Assembly: GCA_964023205.1 (NCBI GenBank)
Contig: OZ026844.1
Coordinates: 34,643,326-34,707,325 of the forward strand
Source of the DNA: Lutraria lutraria
Taxonomy: Eukaryota; Mollusca; Bivalvia; Venerida; Mactridae
Reading direction: 5' to 3'
Length of the DNA: 64,000 nt
The position numbers and the translations under genes are program-made. This document shows, piece by piece, positions 24,923-38,351 of the stretch (position 1 is the stretch's first letter; each line of letters begins with the position of its first letter). Below the pieces are notes generated by a model that searched no databases, was not told the origin of the DNA, and was given only the letters and a program-made list of their open reading frames with translations.

Positions 24923-26118
24923 TTCTTATCCCTGATTTCATTCCTCTATCCTCGTAAAGCTAAGAAAGTGATCGTTTATAATGAATACTTGTCGTGCAGG
25001 CCAATCCTTGATGAATTATTGGCAACTTTTATATTATCAGGAATTGTTTTACTTGTAGTTAAATCTCTTATTTCATCATCAACTCAGTATTGTGGTTTAT
25101 TATGTTGTTAATTATGTTGTTTTGTACTGTTGTCTGTATTACATGTTATTTTGTTTTGGCATTATAGATTTCAATTTTCATGAAATGTTTACATTGATTA
25201 GATAATTGAATTATGTTATACTGCAGGAACAATGAAATATAGTTATTTGGCTGTTTGAAACACATTTATGCACTTCATTTTACCCCCAGACATGAAATAT
25301 ATGGGGGCTGTTTTGGATCCATGCTTGTCGGTCAGTGCGTCGGTAGACAAAATTTGTTCTGATAATTTCTCAGCAATTACTTACAGGAATGAAATGAAAG
25401 TTGTTTATAGAAATGATAAGTAAAAAGCCTAGTTGTACATGTTCTCAGCAGGTTTTGTTCACATTAATTTGTAATAAGTTATGGCCCTTTGCTCCTTAAT
25501 TTACATAGTGAATAACTGAATATATATAAATTGTCCAGGCTATTTCTCAGCAACTATTTGCAGGCAAAAATGCATTTGAAAAAGTGTTTTATTTCCCTTT
25601 GTAAAATGCAACAATAATTGTGTCAAGGCGGCATCTGGGGGTAATCATTACCTTCAGTGATAGCTCTAGTTATAAATAAGTCAATTGCTGTCCTTTTTTA
25701 GGTTTTTTTGTCTATATATTTTGTAAGATATATATTTACCTTTTACAATATTGTACTTATTTGTTTTATTATATGAATGTATTTTATGAAATTGTTGTTT
25801 ATTTATTGTTCCTTTTACTGGTAAAAATCATCTTTAAATGCCTTTTGCATCACCTTATTAATATAATTTATATAACCGTTCAGTAACTGGGTGTTGTTTT
25901 ATTTATCATAACACATTCTGTTGTAATGCTATGTTTCAATAATGCCACGTTTTTTGTAATTATTAGTTGTACAATTGATCAGGAATGCTATATGTAATAT
26001 TATGTATAGCATCCCTGTGATATAGCATCCCTGATTTGATTCACAAGTTGTAAGCCATCTGTGTCAAGTAAGTCATAACATTGACTTGGCATTTTTACAC
26101 TTGTACCGTATAGTCATT
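24923..26118 (+). other. 3' flank of gene 3 with a GGGGG-bordered repeat
   Basis: About 25284-25665 is a dispersed repeat: it opens ACCCCCAGACATGAAATATA, has TGCTTGTCGGTCAGTGCGTC and ends GGCGGCATCTGGGGGTAATC. Farther on, 25975-26040 has the small inverted pair GGAATGCTATAT / ATATAGCATCCCTG. No exons. Confidence 0.5.
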
Positions 26119-26177
26119 CGGGTACGGGTTTTAGCACTACTAACTTGTAAAGCTGACCTACTTTCGTTTATGATAAG
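26119..26177 (+). promoter_or_regulatory. Conserved upstream block of gene 4
   Basis: GGGTACGGGTTTTAGCACTA and then CTACTTTCGTTTATGATAAG precede GTGTGC at 26178. This matches the blocks before genes 2 and 3; it lies 3.1 kb before the gene 4 start codon. Confidence 0.4.
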
Positions 26178-26594
26178 GTGTGCTAAATGACATACTACCT
26201 ACGTAAGATTGCAAAATACGTAAATGTTATCTCATGTTTAAACGATCTATTTGTGCGCTTTTAATTTGTCAGTGATAGGAAAGAGGTTGGATTGACGTTA
26301 AGAATAATTATGTAAGTTTTATTCTTTCATTTTTACAAAATGTCCGTATATGTTAAAGTGTTCTGCCTACTGGTCAAAATATGTAAATTTTTAATATCAT
26401 ACATCTAAAAACCGATATCTTGTGTTAAAGTACATGGTCATAAAATGGGACATTCTTCTAAGTCTCGATAATTTAGTATTTTTTTATTTTTATGTTTCAG
26501 AAACATATAATTTATACTATAAGTGTGATATAAATTCAATGTAACGTTAGTATACATACATGCACACCAATGCGTGAATACATGGTCAGGTGGT

Positions 26595-26718
26595 TAGGGG
26601 AATGACACAAAAAAAAAATTCGAAAAAAATTGTCTAAGCATAAAATTTATAGATATCTATATAATTATATGGTTAGACAATTTTCTTTCGATTTTTATTT
26701 GTGTCATAATTTCCCCTA
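26595..26718. repeat. 124-bp foldback
   Basis: TAGGGGAATGACACAAA faces TTTGTGTCATAATTTCCCCTA, and TTGTCTAA faces TTAGACAA, leaving a short AT-rich centre. A MITE-like palindrome with no coding capacity. Confidence 0.8.
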
Positions 26719-28028
26719 TGGTCAGATGTTATCATGCACTTGTATTACAATGTCTGAACTACATGATATGTTTAATATTTAGAATGGCGATATCGATGAT
26801 TTCAATGAATATGCTATGCCGGTGTGTAATTGTAGGTCATATACAATCACACATAGTCCAGCGAGCTGATTACACTGTGCACGGACACTAGGATAGGAGC
26901 TCTGTCAATCTCAATATAAACGTTTCACTTTTATTAATAAAACCTAAAATAAGCCGTTTTATAAAAAGTCTAGTCTTCATTGTCTACACAATACACTGTA
27001 TATATTGTCAAGGATTGATCTTGTACTAGGTCCTAACCCCTGGTTGGGTGATTACATATGTATAGTATCACAAGATCGATCCAATGGAATTAGCATAAGT
27101 TCAGTTGAGAATTATAGATACTTGTTAGTCATCAAATATTATTTTACTGGTGCAGAAATGTACATTTAATCATTAGCTATTTACAAATACTCATTTCAGT
27201 TATGTACTTTCAGTAATTATTGAACAATGCCACTTCTTTAGGATGCATAGCTAAAATGTCAGATGGCCATTTTGTCACAACTTTGATTGTACCTTAAGTA
27301 GGACATTATTACAATAACATTACTATCCAAATACGATATACGTATTTCTTAACTTGCCTCATCAATTTATTCACCGAGTAGGTTATTGGGTCACTTGATA
27401 TTCATTTTGTGTACTAAATATTGTACCCTGTTGCTTGTTCCGTGCCAGTCCAGTTGGCATATATCTTAAACGAACGATGAAGTGTTGTACACATAACCGG
27501 ATTTAATTAAAAACACAAAGTCCTTCTACTAGGTAAAACTATGTTTTCTAGTTGGACTCAGGCGACGTACATAACAGAGTCACATGACTTGTATACTAAT
27601 TTGTCTGATCCATTCAAATTCTCTAAACTGGTTTTAGTAGCTTCGTATATATATATTTAGCTTATGGATTTATTTAAACCCGACAAAGTTTGATCGATCA
27701 CGCTTATCACGTTTAATTGCATAATATCCAGGTAAAAATGACAATAAACAGCACGTACTCCGTACAGCGATATTTGATTTCAAAACGTCAAATTTTTATT
27801 TACATGACAATAGGAGTAATGTAATACATACATGTACTATTATATTAACAAAATAAACGAGATATAGATCTACGAAACTATTTGTTTACTTAATGTTTTA
27901 AATAATAAAATGTAAAAATGTTTGTGGTACCATAAAAGAAAATTTATGACGAAAAAACACACGAACACGAGTGTAGGACATTAGGACATTATACCCCCGG
28001 GCATTCGTCCCCTAAAGCTTAAATTTTG

Positions 28029-28059
<31 letters not shown>

Positions 28060-28640
28060 GAGTTATCAATATATCTTTTTTTTTATTTCACAATATTTCA
28101 GTGGTATTTCACAATTTGTTCTATTTTCTTAAAATATTCACAATTTATTTGTCACAGATTATGCAACTCAAAAAAAAAAAGAATTGCATTGTCTTGTCTT
28201 CTTCTTAATTGCCTTTAATTCTTGAAATCATCTTCTCTGACAGATAATTATTTGTCTGCCTCAGACGTTATCGTGTGGAATACCTACGTAATGTCAAATG
28301 TTATTGGGTGCATGGGGGCAAAGTCTATTTAGAAATAAGCACGGGAGAAGGGCAAACGCCCTACCTACCATTTCTTCTGGAGGATGGGGGGCAAATGTCC
28401 GTATTTAGAAACCCCTACCATGGCACAAGTCGGTGGTCCTTGACCTTGTCAATCGTAACCAGTAATTAACATATAAATATATTTACTCATACATGTATAT
28501 AAGTAAGTGTTTAAATAGCACTTGTTCACCGTATAAATACTGTTTGATAATGTGATACCTCATTTAGATTGTAATCTGTATCTCATGTTTGTACACCGAA
28601 TAAAGTTAGACATAATAAAGCAGCTTTTGTATGTAAATTT
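26719..28640. other. Spacer upstream of gene 4
   Basis: No supported exon. A weak inverted pair GGATTGATCTTGT / ACAAGATCGATCC lies at about 27012-27083. A poly-C/poly-A run is at about 28031-28058. Confidence 0.35.
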
Positions 28641-28647
28641 AATAATC

Positions 28648-28800
28648 AAAGTACAGAAAGTACTCATGGAAACTGCTGAGCTTAATCGACTTGCACTGCA
28701 ACTAGTTTAAACAAATGCAAGGCGGATGTAGGAATCTGTAGAACTTTGGTTGGCATGAAATTCATGTATGCAGTGCGAGTAACGGCTATGAAAAGTTGAA
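28648..28800 (-). repeat. Dispersed repeat upstream of gene 4
   Basis: Inverted copy of the 6820 family: AATCAAAGTACAGAAAGTAC, GACTTGCACTGCAACTAGTT, GCAAGGCGGATGTAGG and CATGAAATTCATGTATGC in order. Confidence 0.65.
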
Positions 28801-29251
28801 ACTTATCGTTCAGTTTCTATGTAATCATGTTGAAAAAATGCTACAAATTATCAGCAGATCGAATCTGAAATTATACTCCTACATTTTGTATGCAACACAT
28901 GCAGAATCTGATAGCCATTTAGATACAGATCGAGCGTCATTACCCAAGATAAATGATAAAAGTTGCCCCAAGAACCGAGCTGAAGTGCTATCAATATCAA
29001 ACGCATGCCTGTCTATACAGAAATATAACAGACAAGTCAATTCATAAGATATCTACTACATTTACAATTGTAGTCTTAAAATAATGACTAGATTAGCCAG
29101 TATACCAGGGTTTATTTCTTGTTTCATACATTTCCTATCCCACAAGGAAACTATCTAGTTGATAAAACAAACAAACAGTAGATCTTTGTAAATATTTTGT
29201 GTTTCAGATTTTACTATATCTACTGACGTACACAGACGTACACACCTGAAC

Positions 29252-32200
29252 ATGATTGGAACTGTTTGTCTTCTTGTTGCAGCATGTACTCTCATTAACG
29301 CAGGTAATAAAATACATAATCATCACTGAAGGAACTGGACTCCAGGATTAATACTTAATTTTTGAAATCTGCCATTTTTGTGATTCATTCTCATATCATA
29401 ATGCAGTAACATTGCATTGGAAGTTATGTTGGAAGTCGGCCCATACATGATTCTACAAATAAACACTGTTGGTTGTCAATTGTACGCAACCTATAGCATG
29501 TACAATCATTTGCTAAAACGTCTCGAACACCCTGTCTATATACAGAGGAGTACATGTAAATCGTAAATCTAAGAATCAGCTACATTATATAGTTAATGTC
29601 TTGTACAGGGAAAGAATGTGATAGCCGCAGCCGTGGTTCAGTGATTAGTGATGCTACACTTGTACATGTATCAAATGCGTTCGATTTCCGGTCGCGGCAG
29701 GTCATATATATATATATATATATAGTCATACACTTACATGTTATTGTAACATCACGTGTTAAATATGTTTTTGTTACATTTTTCAACAATTTGTTGTCGA
29801 TTTGCTAGTAAACGACAACATTAAACTGGCTGTCATTATTTCTGCCATTTTTATACCCTGATTTTTCGTATCACGGATGGCAACTTCCGGCCTTGTATGA
29901 ATATTCATGTAAGTGCCTGTAAGATGTTGTCGGTATGTAAATATCTATTCTTTTAATGTTATGCTAAGAATATCTTTTGTAGAAGAGTTTGTGGTTGATT
30001 CTCAATATAAATGTGATCACGAATTTTCGATGGATGATGGTCAGTCTGTGGACATACGCTATAACGGTGCTGCATTAGGAACAGATTCGTGTGAAATAAA
30101 ATTCACACTTGACGGTGTCTCTGACTATAAGATTTGTGTACAACCCATTGAATTAAATCTCGACTGTGATACCAATGTGGAATACCAGAATCATTTTGTG
30201 GCTAACAGTATTAATGATGGTGTAAGTCTTTTATAGTTATTTATGTGCACGCTGTAAAAATTCATATTGGTTACCGAAAAATGTAATAATTAAATCTTCG
30301 GAAAAGTCACACCAGTATCAAATGAATCGGTCTAATTTACCTGGGGACACTTAGTAACACATGTAAAGCGCCTGTGAACGTACGAACAGTATGAAAAGGG
30401 CGCTATATATATAAATCTGGTATCTATCTATAATGCATGCATGATTTTATTTTTTACAGTTGCTCGAATGTAGTATGAATAATCAATTGTCTTACGATGA
30501 AACGTGCGAAGATTATGTGTCTACATTTTTCCTCGTCATAAAAAAACAAGATCCATACTCATCAACAAATGAGAACTTCAAAATTAATGTCGTTGCTAGC
30601 GAGAAAGAGAATTATGGTGAGGTTTTTTTATAGATCTAACACTAACAGGGATGACAATATTCTGAATACATGTATATATGAAATTCCTGATGTATTTGTT
30701 CTCAAAGAGCTGTGAGCAAGAAAGGTGATTCGATGAAAAAAATCCAAGAAATGGCAAAGTTATGGTCAATTTAATCTGCTCTTAAGGATCTTCTTTAAAA
30801 CTAACTGAGTTAAATATGGAGTTAAACAATGCGGTTGAAGGTTTCTTGATTGGCAAAAATGATCGGCTGCAAATGATTTTCAGGATTTTCACTTTGGTAC
30901 CCCTGATCTAATATGTATACTCGTTATAAGCAATCAGTACGTATATAGGCAAACTTGCATTTACCGTTTTTTTTTCGAATTACGTATGTTATATTTTGAA
31001 TGGCTTTGTGTCGCAGGAAGTTGTCTTAAGAGATGACATTCTCTCTGTCTAAATGAATGAAAAAGAATGTATTTAAATGTATTGAGAATTGTGCAAATAG
31101 ACTATTAAGTGGTTGAAACTTGGTATGTGAATACATGGCAATGTGGAGGTAATACTTGCATCAGTTAAGGTAGCAGTGGTAAGACAAAAACTCAAAATAT
31201 GACCGCAATATCCTAATCGTTTGATAACTTAGACAAGTGAAACTTGGTAGAGGGCTGGCTGTATTGAGATAGTGAATGTAAATTTTTTAGCATAGATATT
31301 CTTTGCCTAGACAGCTTCAAATTCAAGGATTTCTCCAACCAGCCAACCAACAAGGCCCAAGTGGTAGGCGACTTACGTGTTACGAGCAACGCCAGTGACT
31401 TGTCTTTATCAATCCTTTTAGAATTTAACACTTATTACGGTAATTTGATGTTCATCAATTTTATTTTGTCAGATATTGGTGAAGTGAACAACTTTTGGTG
31501 GATAAGTCTTCTGTCCATTATACCTGGAATTGTTATTTGTACTTCTGTTGTTGTGTGTAGACTACGATTCTTACGTCGACAACGAGAGGGTACAAATGTA
31601 CACGCAAATTACAACACTGGATGCGGCGTCTCCTCAGTGCAGACAGGTACTTAATCGGCCGGGTCATACCCACTCTTCAAAGATCTAAAAAAAAAAACAG
31701 TTCATAAAAGCAATTTGCATGGCTGTTCATCTTCCCGTTTTTAAAAATGTCTGAATTGTTCGCAATGTCCTAAAACTGCCTGTCCTCCAAACCTGTTAAG
31801 TGTGGACTGTAATAAATTATACTGTATGCTTATTTTGCAATTTTGAATTCGATATCTGTACAAAACGTTTCTTCATGTAAGCTTATATTACGTACAGAAA
31901 TGAATGTAAATTAACCCGAACATGCCCTAGATATTTTCGGTGTGTGTTAAAACTAACATGACACGTCCTTTCTAGTTGAAATGTATTTGCATTTGTTAAT
32001 GACAGTATACCTTTACTTCATGTCTTCTCTTTCAATAGGTGGAAATCCTTATGCAACAACACAATTCCAGCAGACTGGAAATCAGCAACCAATAAACTCA
32101 GGCAACCAATATTCTGGGCAACAGCCTGCTGGTGGATTTATTCATCATCCGCCAGTATCGTCGGCTTATCCCACACAGAACCAGCCAGCATTTGGTTTCA

Positions 32201-33186
32201 ATTATAATCAACAGGCACCTTCAGGTTTGTTCATACATATCATCAGTCGTCATTGTTTGTATTAAATATGACTAATATAACTCAGATGTTTGAGAATCAT
32301 CACATGTTCTGTTCTGTTGGTTTATTTGAATGTTTTCTTTGTATCTGGTTTTGTCAGCACTACTTAAATTGTTATACAATTTACAGTTTTACGAAAACAA
32401 TTGCTCTTGTAATAAACCAGAATTTTACTTTCGGTTTATACTGAGAACGGCTGAAAACTGATAACTTAATTCTCCACAATGATTGTCAGATCATTATAGG
32501 TTCTGTATCCGTCACCTTTTCGTCTCAGATCTGAAATGCGTTATTTATACAGAACAAATAACAAAGCCATTTTATTCATGCCACAGTCTATTCGTATCAA
32601 TTATTTATACAGTTGTTTTCAAAAGACTATATTCACATACAACGTTTGTATTCACGTACAACGTTCTTTAGAATCTTCTGTTCCAAGCTGCTTAACATGT
32701 TTAATATTTTATGATGTATTCTGTATTTGTTTTTATGAACTACTCTCCCATCTTTTACTTTGCAAAATGAGACCTTACAAAATTCATGTGACAAAAAATA
32801 CACACCTGGCGAAAAATACATCTCGTCTTAAAACATTTCGGTTTGAAAACTTCTTTAAAAACATAACAGATAATTATTATTAGTTTTAAAACTGATGTTT
32901 ATATAACGTCATTTAAAGCCACGACTAATCTATTGATTAAAGGTATGACATGGTACACGATGCTGTAAAACAAATTACGATAATCGCTAAATAAATATGC
33001 ACTGGAAAAGAAGACATTGTGACGAATATAAATAAAATGGATTTGATCACGCTCTGCGAATAGCATAATTGTTTTTAAGGACGATTTATTACGTTGGTTT
33101 ATTACATTATTTTATTTCTTATTTTAGCTCCTCCAGGCAGTTCAGCGGCACCACCACCTTCTTATGATAGTCTTACGACTAAATAA
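29252..33186 (+). CDS. Gene 4: six-Cys type I membrane protein with PPxY tail
   Basis: Exons: 29252-29303, 29983-30221, 30460-30616, 31473-31646, 32039-32224, 33128-33186; 867 nt, 288 residues, in frame. Signal peptide MIGTVCLLVAACTLINA. Exon 2 keeps the four cysteines and the SDYKICVQPIELNLDC signature; exon 3 has LLEC, YDETC and FFLVIKKQDP. A strongly hydrophobic helix (FWWISLLSIIPGIVICTSVV) is followed by RLRFLRRQR. The shorter proline-rich exon has SGNQYSGQQPAGG and AYPTQNQPAFG and leads to PPPSYDSLTTK. The acceptor before exon 1 is at 29206-29207. Intron 1 holds a degenerate tRNA-like SINE head and intron 2 a SINE/LINE 3' tail. Confidence 0.88.
29624..29699 (+). repeat. tRNA-like SINE head, intron 1 of gene 4
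   Basis: CCGTGGTTCAGTGATTAGTG resembles a polymerase III A box and GCGTTCGATTTCCGG a B box, about 45 bp apart. The D and T stems do not pair well, so this is a degenerate SINE promoter rather than a tRNA gene. A (TA)n run follows at 29703-29724. Confidence 0.5.
30362..30435 (+). repeat. SINE/LINE 3' tail, intron 2 of gene 4
   Basis: AAAGCGCCTGTGAAC ... AAAAGGGCGCTATATATATA followed by short ATCT repeats matches the stem-loop tail common to many LINE/SINE pairs (AAGCGC...GCGCTATATAAA). Confidence 0.6.
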
Positions 33187-33460
33187 GGCACTGGGAAGTA
33201 CGGCATTGGTGACATTACCATGGTATTGGACACTACATATATTATGGATGCATCTTATATATCATTAGTTGATGGACAATCTTAAATGTTTACAGTTCAG
33301 ACTTAATGTTTTTAATCCAGGTCTACTCTGATTTGACAATCTATAATATGAGAGTTAGGGATTTGTTAATATGTAATGCATTGGTATATGCCTATATATT
33401 GACTTATAACTCATTCGTGCGGAATATAGCAATGAACATCATTAAGAAATTAAATTAAAT

Positions 33461-33670
33461 TACTGTAGAATCATTCAATTTCGTTGGGGATTTAATTTCG
33501 TGGATTTCGTGGGTCGGCTCATCCACGATTCAAATCCCCTCGAATTTAAATGCAGAGATAATGCATTTGTTTTCAAAAATCAAAATCCACGAATTTATGT
33601 CCCCACGAAATAGCCATTTTAGTGAAAACCACGAAAATTGAGCTCAACGTGAATGAATGAAAATACAGTA
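33461..33670 (-). repeat. TACTGTA-ended MITE-like element downstream of gene 4
   Basis: Inverted copy of the 17197 element: TACTGTAGAATCATTCAATT to GAAAATACAGTA, with GTCCCCACGAAATAGCCATT inside. Confidence 0.85.
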
Positions 33671-36247
33671 TGTTTCAAAATATAACATGATGTTTATGAA
33701 GATATGAACTATTATATAGAATACCAAAAAAGACTCATTGAAGATAAAAACAATAATGACTCTGTTAATAATTTTTTGATAGATAAGTTAAAACGTTGCT
33801 ATTGACTACATGTATTTATCACCTACTGTACTTCAAGTACAGGAATGCAGTATTTACGAGGTACTTGCTGATCGGTTTAATTAGGCACAATTAATGTATT
33901 ACGGATTAAGTATATTCCCATCTCTTATTAACTGTCTGTTGAAATCCATTTCATAGATGTTTTATATATTATTTGGAGCGGTATAATCTAATATTGTATG
34001 CGTATTGTTATGAATTACTAGTACCCCTTTCGTAGAAAAGGTGATATGTTGCTTTGTATATGTCGGCCTGTCTGTCCGTCCGTCCGTCCGTAAGCAAGCC
34101 TGGTCCAGACAAGGGGGAGGTTTGTCATCACATATAGATGAACCCTACCGATCTTGAGGTCAGTAGGTTATTGTTTTACTATCCTGTTGGCCTTTAGGGG
34201 GCATCTGTGTTTCACAAACGCTTCTTGTCGCTATGTGTTATTTTGTTACGTACATGACACTATCTGTTATAAGGACACTAATTATACCAAGTTCCTCATT
34301 CATCAGGTACTCCACTTATACATATGTTCTTCTACTTAAATGAATGTTTATATTTGTAAAGATCTAATAAGTTATACACTCCAATCAGAACTGGACATTT
34401 ATCATCGCAGTTATGCTGATAAGCCTTCGTCAGTAATAGAAGTGAACACATGACATGATTGTACAATGAATGCAGTTTGTAATGAACTCCCCCAAACACT
34501 GAAATATTTAGATAAATGAGCTCAACTGAAGATTACCAACAGAAAATAATGAATATTTATTAAAAATAACACTATTGTTTTTATTCTTATAGTTTTATAG
34601 TGAGTACTGATTTGTTTGTTGTCATTCTAGGTATTTTCAGCTCAATAAACACTTTAATATATCCTAGATTTACTCATTTATTTACAATACGGATTTTTTT
34701 ATCTTGAAAGTTTTGCCTTAACTAAATTAACAGTACATTATGTCATTTATTTGTTATCCAATAAATTAAGAATTAACTCGGATTTACAAAAAGACACAAA
34801 TTTAAGTTGCATAGTGCCTTTATAGTATTGACATTACATACATGTTACTTGTTGTTAAACAATTTCTACTAATTCGTCTTTTTTGTGATTAAAGCATTCT
34901 ATTTTTTCATTATGTTGTTTGTATGTATGCCTTTAATTTCGTCTATCATTTTACATGTATATGATTTGATATTTTTAGTGTGAACAAAAAGGTGGTTTTA
35001 TTGTTCATGTGAATTCCATTTTGTACAAATATGATTTTTTATATGTCATTATACATGGTTAAAAGTAATAAATAATATATTTGTAATATTTGACTGTTCT
35101 GATACGGTAAGTATAATCGCGCGCTAAGGGTAGACTGATGTGAATACGTACACGGTACACTGTTTCAATGATGCACAATCATTGTTACTAATTCCCACTA
35201 TGAAATATTAATTCCCACCCTAAAATATGCATTCCCTCTGAAATATTAAATCCAGTTGAAATGTTGATTCTCTCTGAAATATTGATAATAATAAGATTAT
35301 CTTGCCATACCAACCATTTTATTTTCGGACTTATTCCTCTATGTTTGAACTTAAACTTTGATATGAGACCACCTCTGTATCAAGACCGATTTATTTGGGA
35401 CATAAAATGGTATCTATATCAAGGTTTTAGTGTACATGTTTATAATTACATGAATGTGTATTCTGTTCAGTTGGTGTTTATACAACATGTAATTATAACG
35501 ACACACCAGTTTTACTGCAAACACAATTATCGTAATTCTCCATGTGCGAGTTGTCTTCTCAAATTTCACGGTAACGGCGTGAGAATCGTGCTTTTCAACA
35601 AAAGTCCACGCCCCACGCCCAATTCACATAAACTCACTTGTGCCAAAAAGATCTGTAATAACAAATACATGTACCGTGATACAAACATCGTCCTTTAATA
35701 TATGATAATCGATTAAGACCTCTTCATTCGCTCGTTTTCGAAATGAGACATGAAGGTAATTTATCATGTTAATTTGTGTTGATATTTTGTGGTAATAACA
35801 TATATAATTGTATACATCATGAGTAGCCGAATTACATGGTTCACGATACGGCTTTGAGTGCTGCTGAGGAGCACTGCACCAAGGAGTAGGCTACGGCCAG
35901 TCTCACCCGAGTCTCATTTTTGGTCTTTTTCAAGATTTTGCCCGCCATGATAGATTAAATAGTAAGTTATTATTTCTGTTTGAAGATAAATTACAACCGT
36001 GACTGTGTGTATGTTATATGGTAATCTGTTAATGATTGCATGTGTATTTTATGTTTATACATTTTCAAAATGTTAGAAACCTGAATCGTTAAAGTACCTT
36101 TCAACAACAGTCGCTGGTCAGAGACACAAAAATACGGACAAAATACACAGTTTGTCTGTACTACATGGTATTCAGAAATTTAAATGTTCTATTTTATTAT
36201 TAATGTAAACAAAAAGGTGAAAACAATAGTATATATAGCTTGACCAT
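33671..36247. other. Spacer between genes 4 and 5
   Basis: About 34021-34215 is the GTCCGTCCGTCCG repeat related to 10440. AATAAA lies at 35067-35072. A 145-codon frame at 35261-35698 has no recognisable features and no splice or codon support. No exon called. Confidence 0.35.
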
Positions 36248-36498
36248 GTTTTTTGAGCCGTGACGAAATTATTCAGAATACTTTACTAAGACAAATAGGG
36301 GATATTGCTATTCGGAACTCATGCATGTTAATTGGTTCATAGAAAATATCAGTACGTTATTCCCATGCACTGCACCAGAACACTAACAAATACCGTTATG
36401 CTAAATTATCCGTAAATGCCTTTTATTCAATAACATATGTTCCGAATATCCACATCCTCCCAGTTGATTTGGTGCATTCTTCCGTCACGGCTCAAAAC
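36248..36498. repeat. MITE-like element with TTTTGAGCCGTGACG ends
   Basis: TTTTTTGAGCCGTGACG at the left faces CGTCACGGCTCAAAACAA at the right. A second inner pair, ATATTGCTATTCGGAAC / GTTCCGAATATCC, strengthens the foldback. About 250 bp, non-coding. Confidence 0.75.
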
Positions 36499-37876
36499 AA
36501 ATGGTACTGTATTTAAACTTACAATAATAAAGGCGGGGGTTCATATGCAGTTGACATTTTATCACCGGCGGTCGTTAACTCAGGTATAACTGTATAATTT
36601 TATGCTAAAAGAAATGTGTTATGTAGAATCTGTTTTACGTAATCTCTCGTGTGTTCTACGTTTTTCTTCTAAAGCAGTACGAAAATTGCATAAATCAACA
36701 CAAGCCTGTTCACATATCAGTATAGTTAGAACATGTATTGTTTTATGGAGTACTACTTCTCGTTTATCAACCGTTCTTGTCGAGTGCACACTTGATGATG
36801 AGAATCACCCTTTTATACAACCAAATTACATTTTAATTAGGATTAGAAAACGAACATGTGCGTGTGCTAGATGAATTAACTTGGATAATACTTACAGTGT
36901 AGTTCATTACAAGCGAGTGTGGGAGTATTTATCATCCCTGATATACGGATTTTAGCTCTTCAGAATATATCAGGTATGTGGTCATATATATATATATAGT
37001 ATATACAAGCATGTTGCCCGACGAATGACCTTATAATGCATGTATGTCTCATTCCAGGTACATGTACATATACATGTAGACGGTTGCTCTCTGATAGGTT
37101 TTCTTTTCGTTGTGTTGTTTCGTTCATTCTAGCAGTATACATTAATGTAATTTGCATATGATATTTGGAACTTTTTATTTTGAATATACAGTTTAAGTTG
37201 TGATTACTATGTGTAATATATAAACTTATCTGCATAACGATACATCATCGTCTGTTTCTGAGTTCTTGTGGCGGTTTGTCGTACACCAAGCGTAGCCGAA
37301 AGATTTATACGTGAACTTAAACCAGGGGTCGATATAAACGATGTTTTCATAAACGTTTGCTGTCCGTCCGCCTATTTGTCCGGTTTTTTCGTTATTTCTG
37401 CGTCCGTAAGTCACACGGGGGGGGGGGGGGGTGTAAACAGTGCTGACTATGTAAAGATTGTGTATAAAAATAGCTTTCATAATAAGCTTCGTTAATGATA
37501 TTACGACTACTATCGGAATATCTTTATCACAAACTTCGTTTTCTCACGTTCTCAAGTAGTGGAATGCATGTATTTTTTTGTAAAAATCGACGTCTTCGTG
37601 GCGGAACCGTTTTGTGTCTGCCGTGTTAATTGTCTGCTATATGTATACAAGCTCGTTTGAACTGTTCGAGTCACGTCAGTATGGAACTATATTATAATAC
37701 TGGCTCTTCTCCTATGAATGACATAAATGATAGACTGAGCCCCCCGCCAACCAACATTCGGGCAACGATAGGTACAACTTAAGCGTAATAATTTAGTTTG
37801 TTTCTGGTAACTATAATCTGGCCTACCCTATGTCTCCCCGGGCAGCGACACTAGTCTTTTTATTAGGCCATAGGGA
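36499..37876. other. Upstream region of gene 5
   Basis: No supported exon. ATACGGATTTTAGCTCTTCA ending at GTATGT (about 36945-36978) is a poor match to the upstream block of genes 2-4 and could be the gene 5 equivalent. A poly-G run is at 37419-37431. Confidence 0.3.
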
Positions 37877-38200
37877 CGGTACATTCACTTAGTTCATCTT
37901 TCTGCACCCTCACGGTACATTCACTTAGTTCATCTTTCTGCACCCTCACGGTACATTCACTTAGTTCATCTTTCTGCACCCTCACGGTACATTCACTTAG
38001 TTCATCTTTCTGCACCCTCACGGTACATTCACTTAGTTCATCTTTCTGCACCCTCACGGTACATTCACTTAGTTCATCTTTCTGCACCCTCATGGTACAT
38101 TCACTTAGTTCATCTTTCTGCACCCTCACGGTACATTCACTTAGTTCATCTTTCTGCACCCTCACGGTACATTCACTTAGTTCATCTTTCCGCACCCTTA
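37877..38200. repeat. 36-bp minisatellite, nine copies, before gene 5
   Basis: The unit CGGTACATTCACTTAGTTCA + TCTTTCTGCACCCTCA is repeated nine times exactly (324 bp), almost without divergence. It ends 152 bp before the gene 5 start codon. Since 36 is a multiple of three, frames stay open on both strands, giving false repeat proteins. Confidence 0.95.
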
Positions 38201-38351
38201 CGAGAATAATTGTAATAAAAATGACCTTACCTACCTACAATACAGTTGATGAGCATGTAACCAGAAAAAAAATCATTGAATGTTTAGGTCAGTGGCTAAT
38301 TCTCAAATTCTGTATTTTAGATTTTAGAACGGGTATTGTTGTCCTAGCAAC

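Noticed and set aside
29624..29699. A tRNA gene
   Set aside because: A- and B-box-like words are present, but the D and T stems do not form and the anticodon arm is not credible; a SINE head is more likely.
35261..35698. 145-codon plus-strand frame in the spacer between genes 4 and 5
   Set aside because: No domain, signal peptide or repeat support; composition is like the surrounding non-coding DNA and no splice partners are seen.
37863..38195. Minus-strand 110-codon repeat protein with KDELSEC units
   Set aside because: This is the 36-bp minisatellite read in frame. The KDEL letters are internal and arise by chance; the plus strand is equally open.
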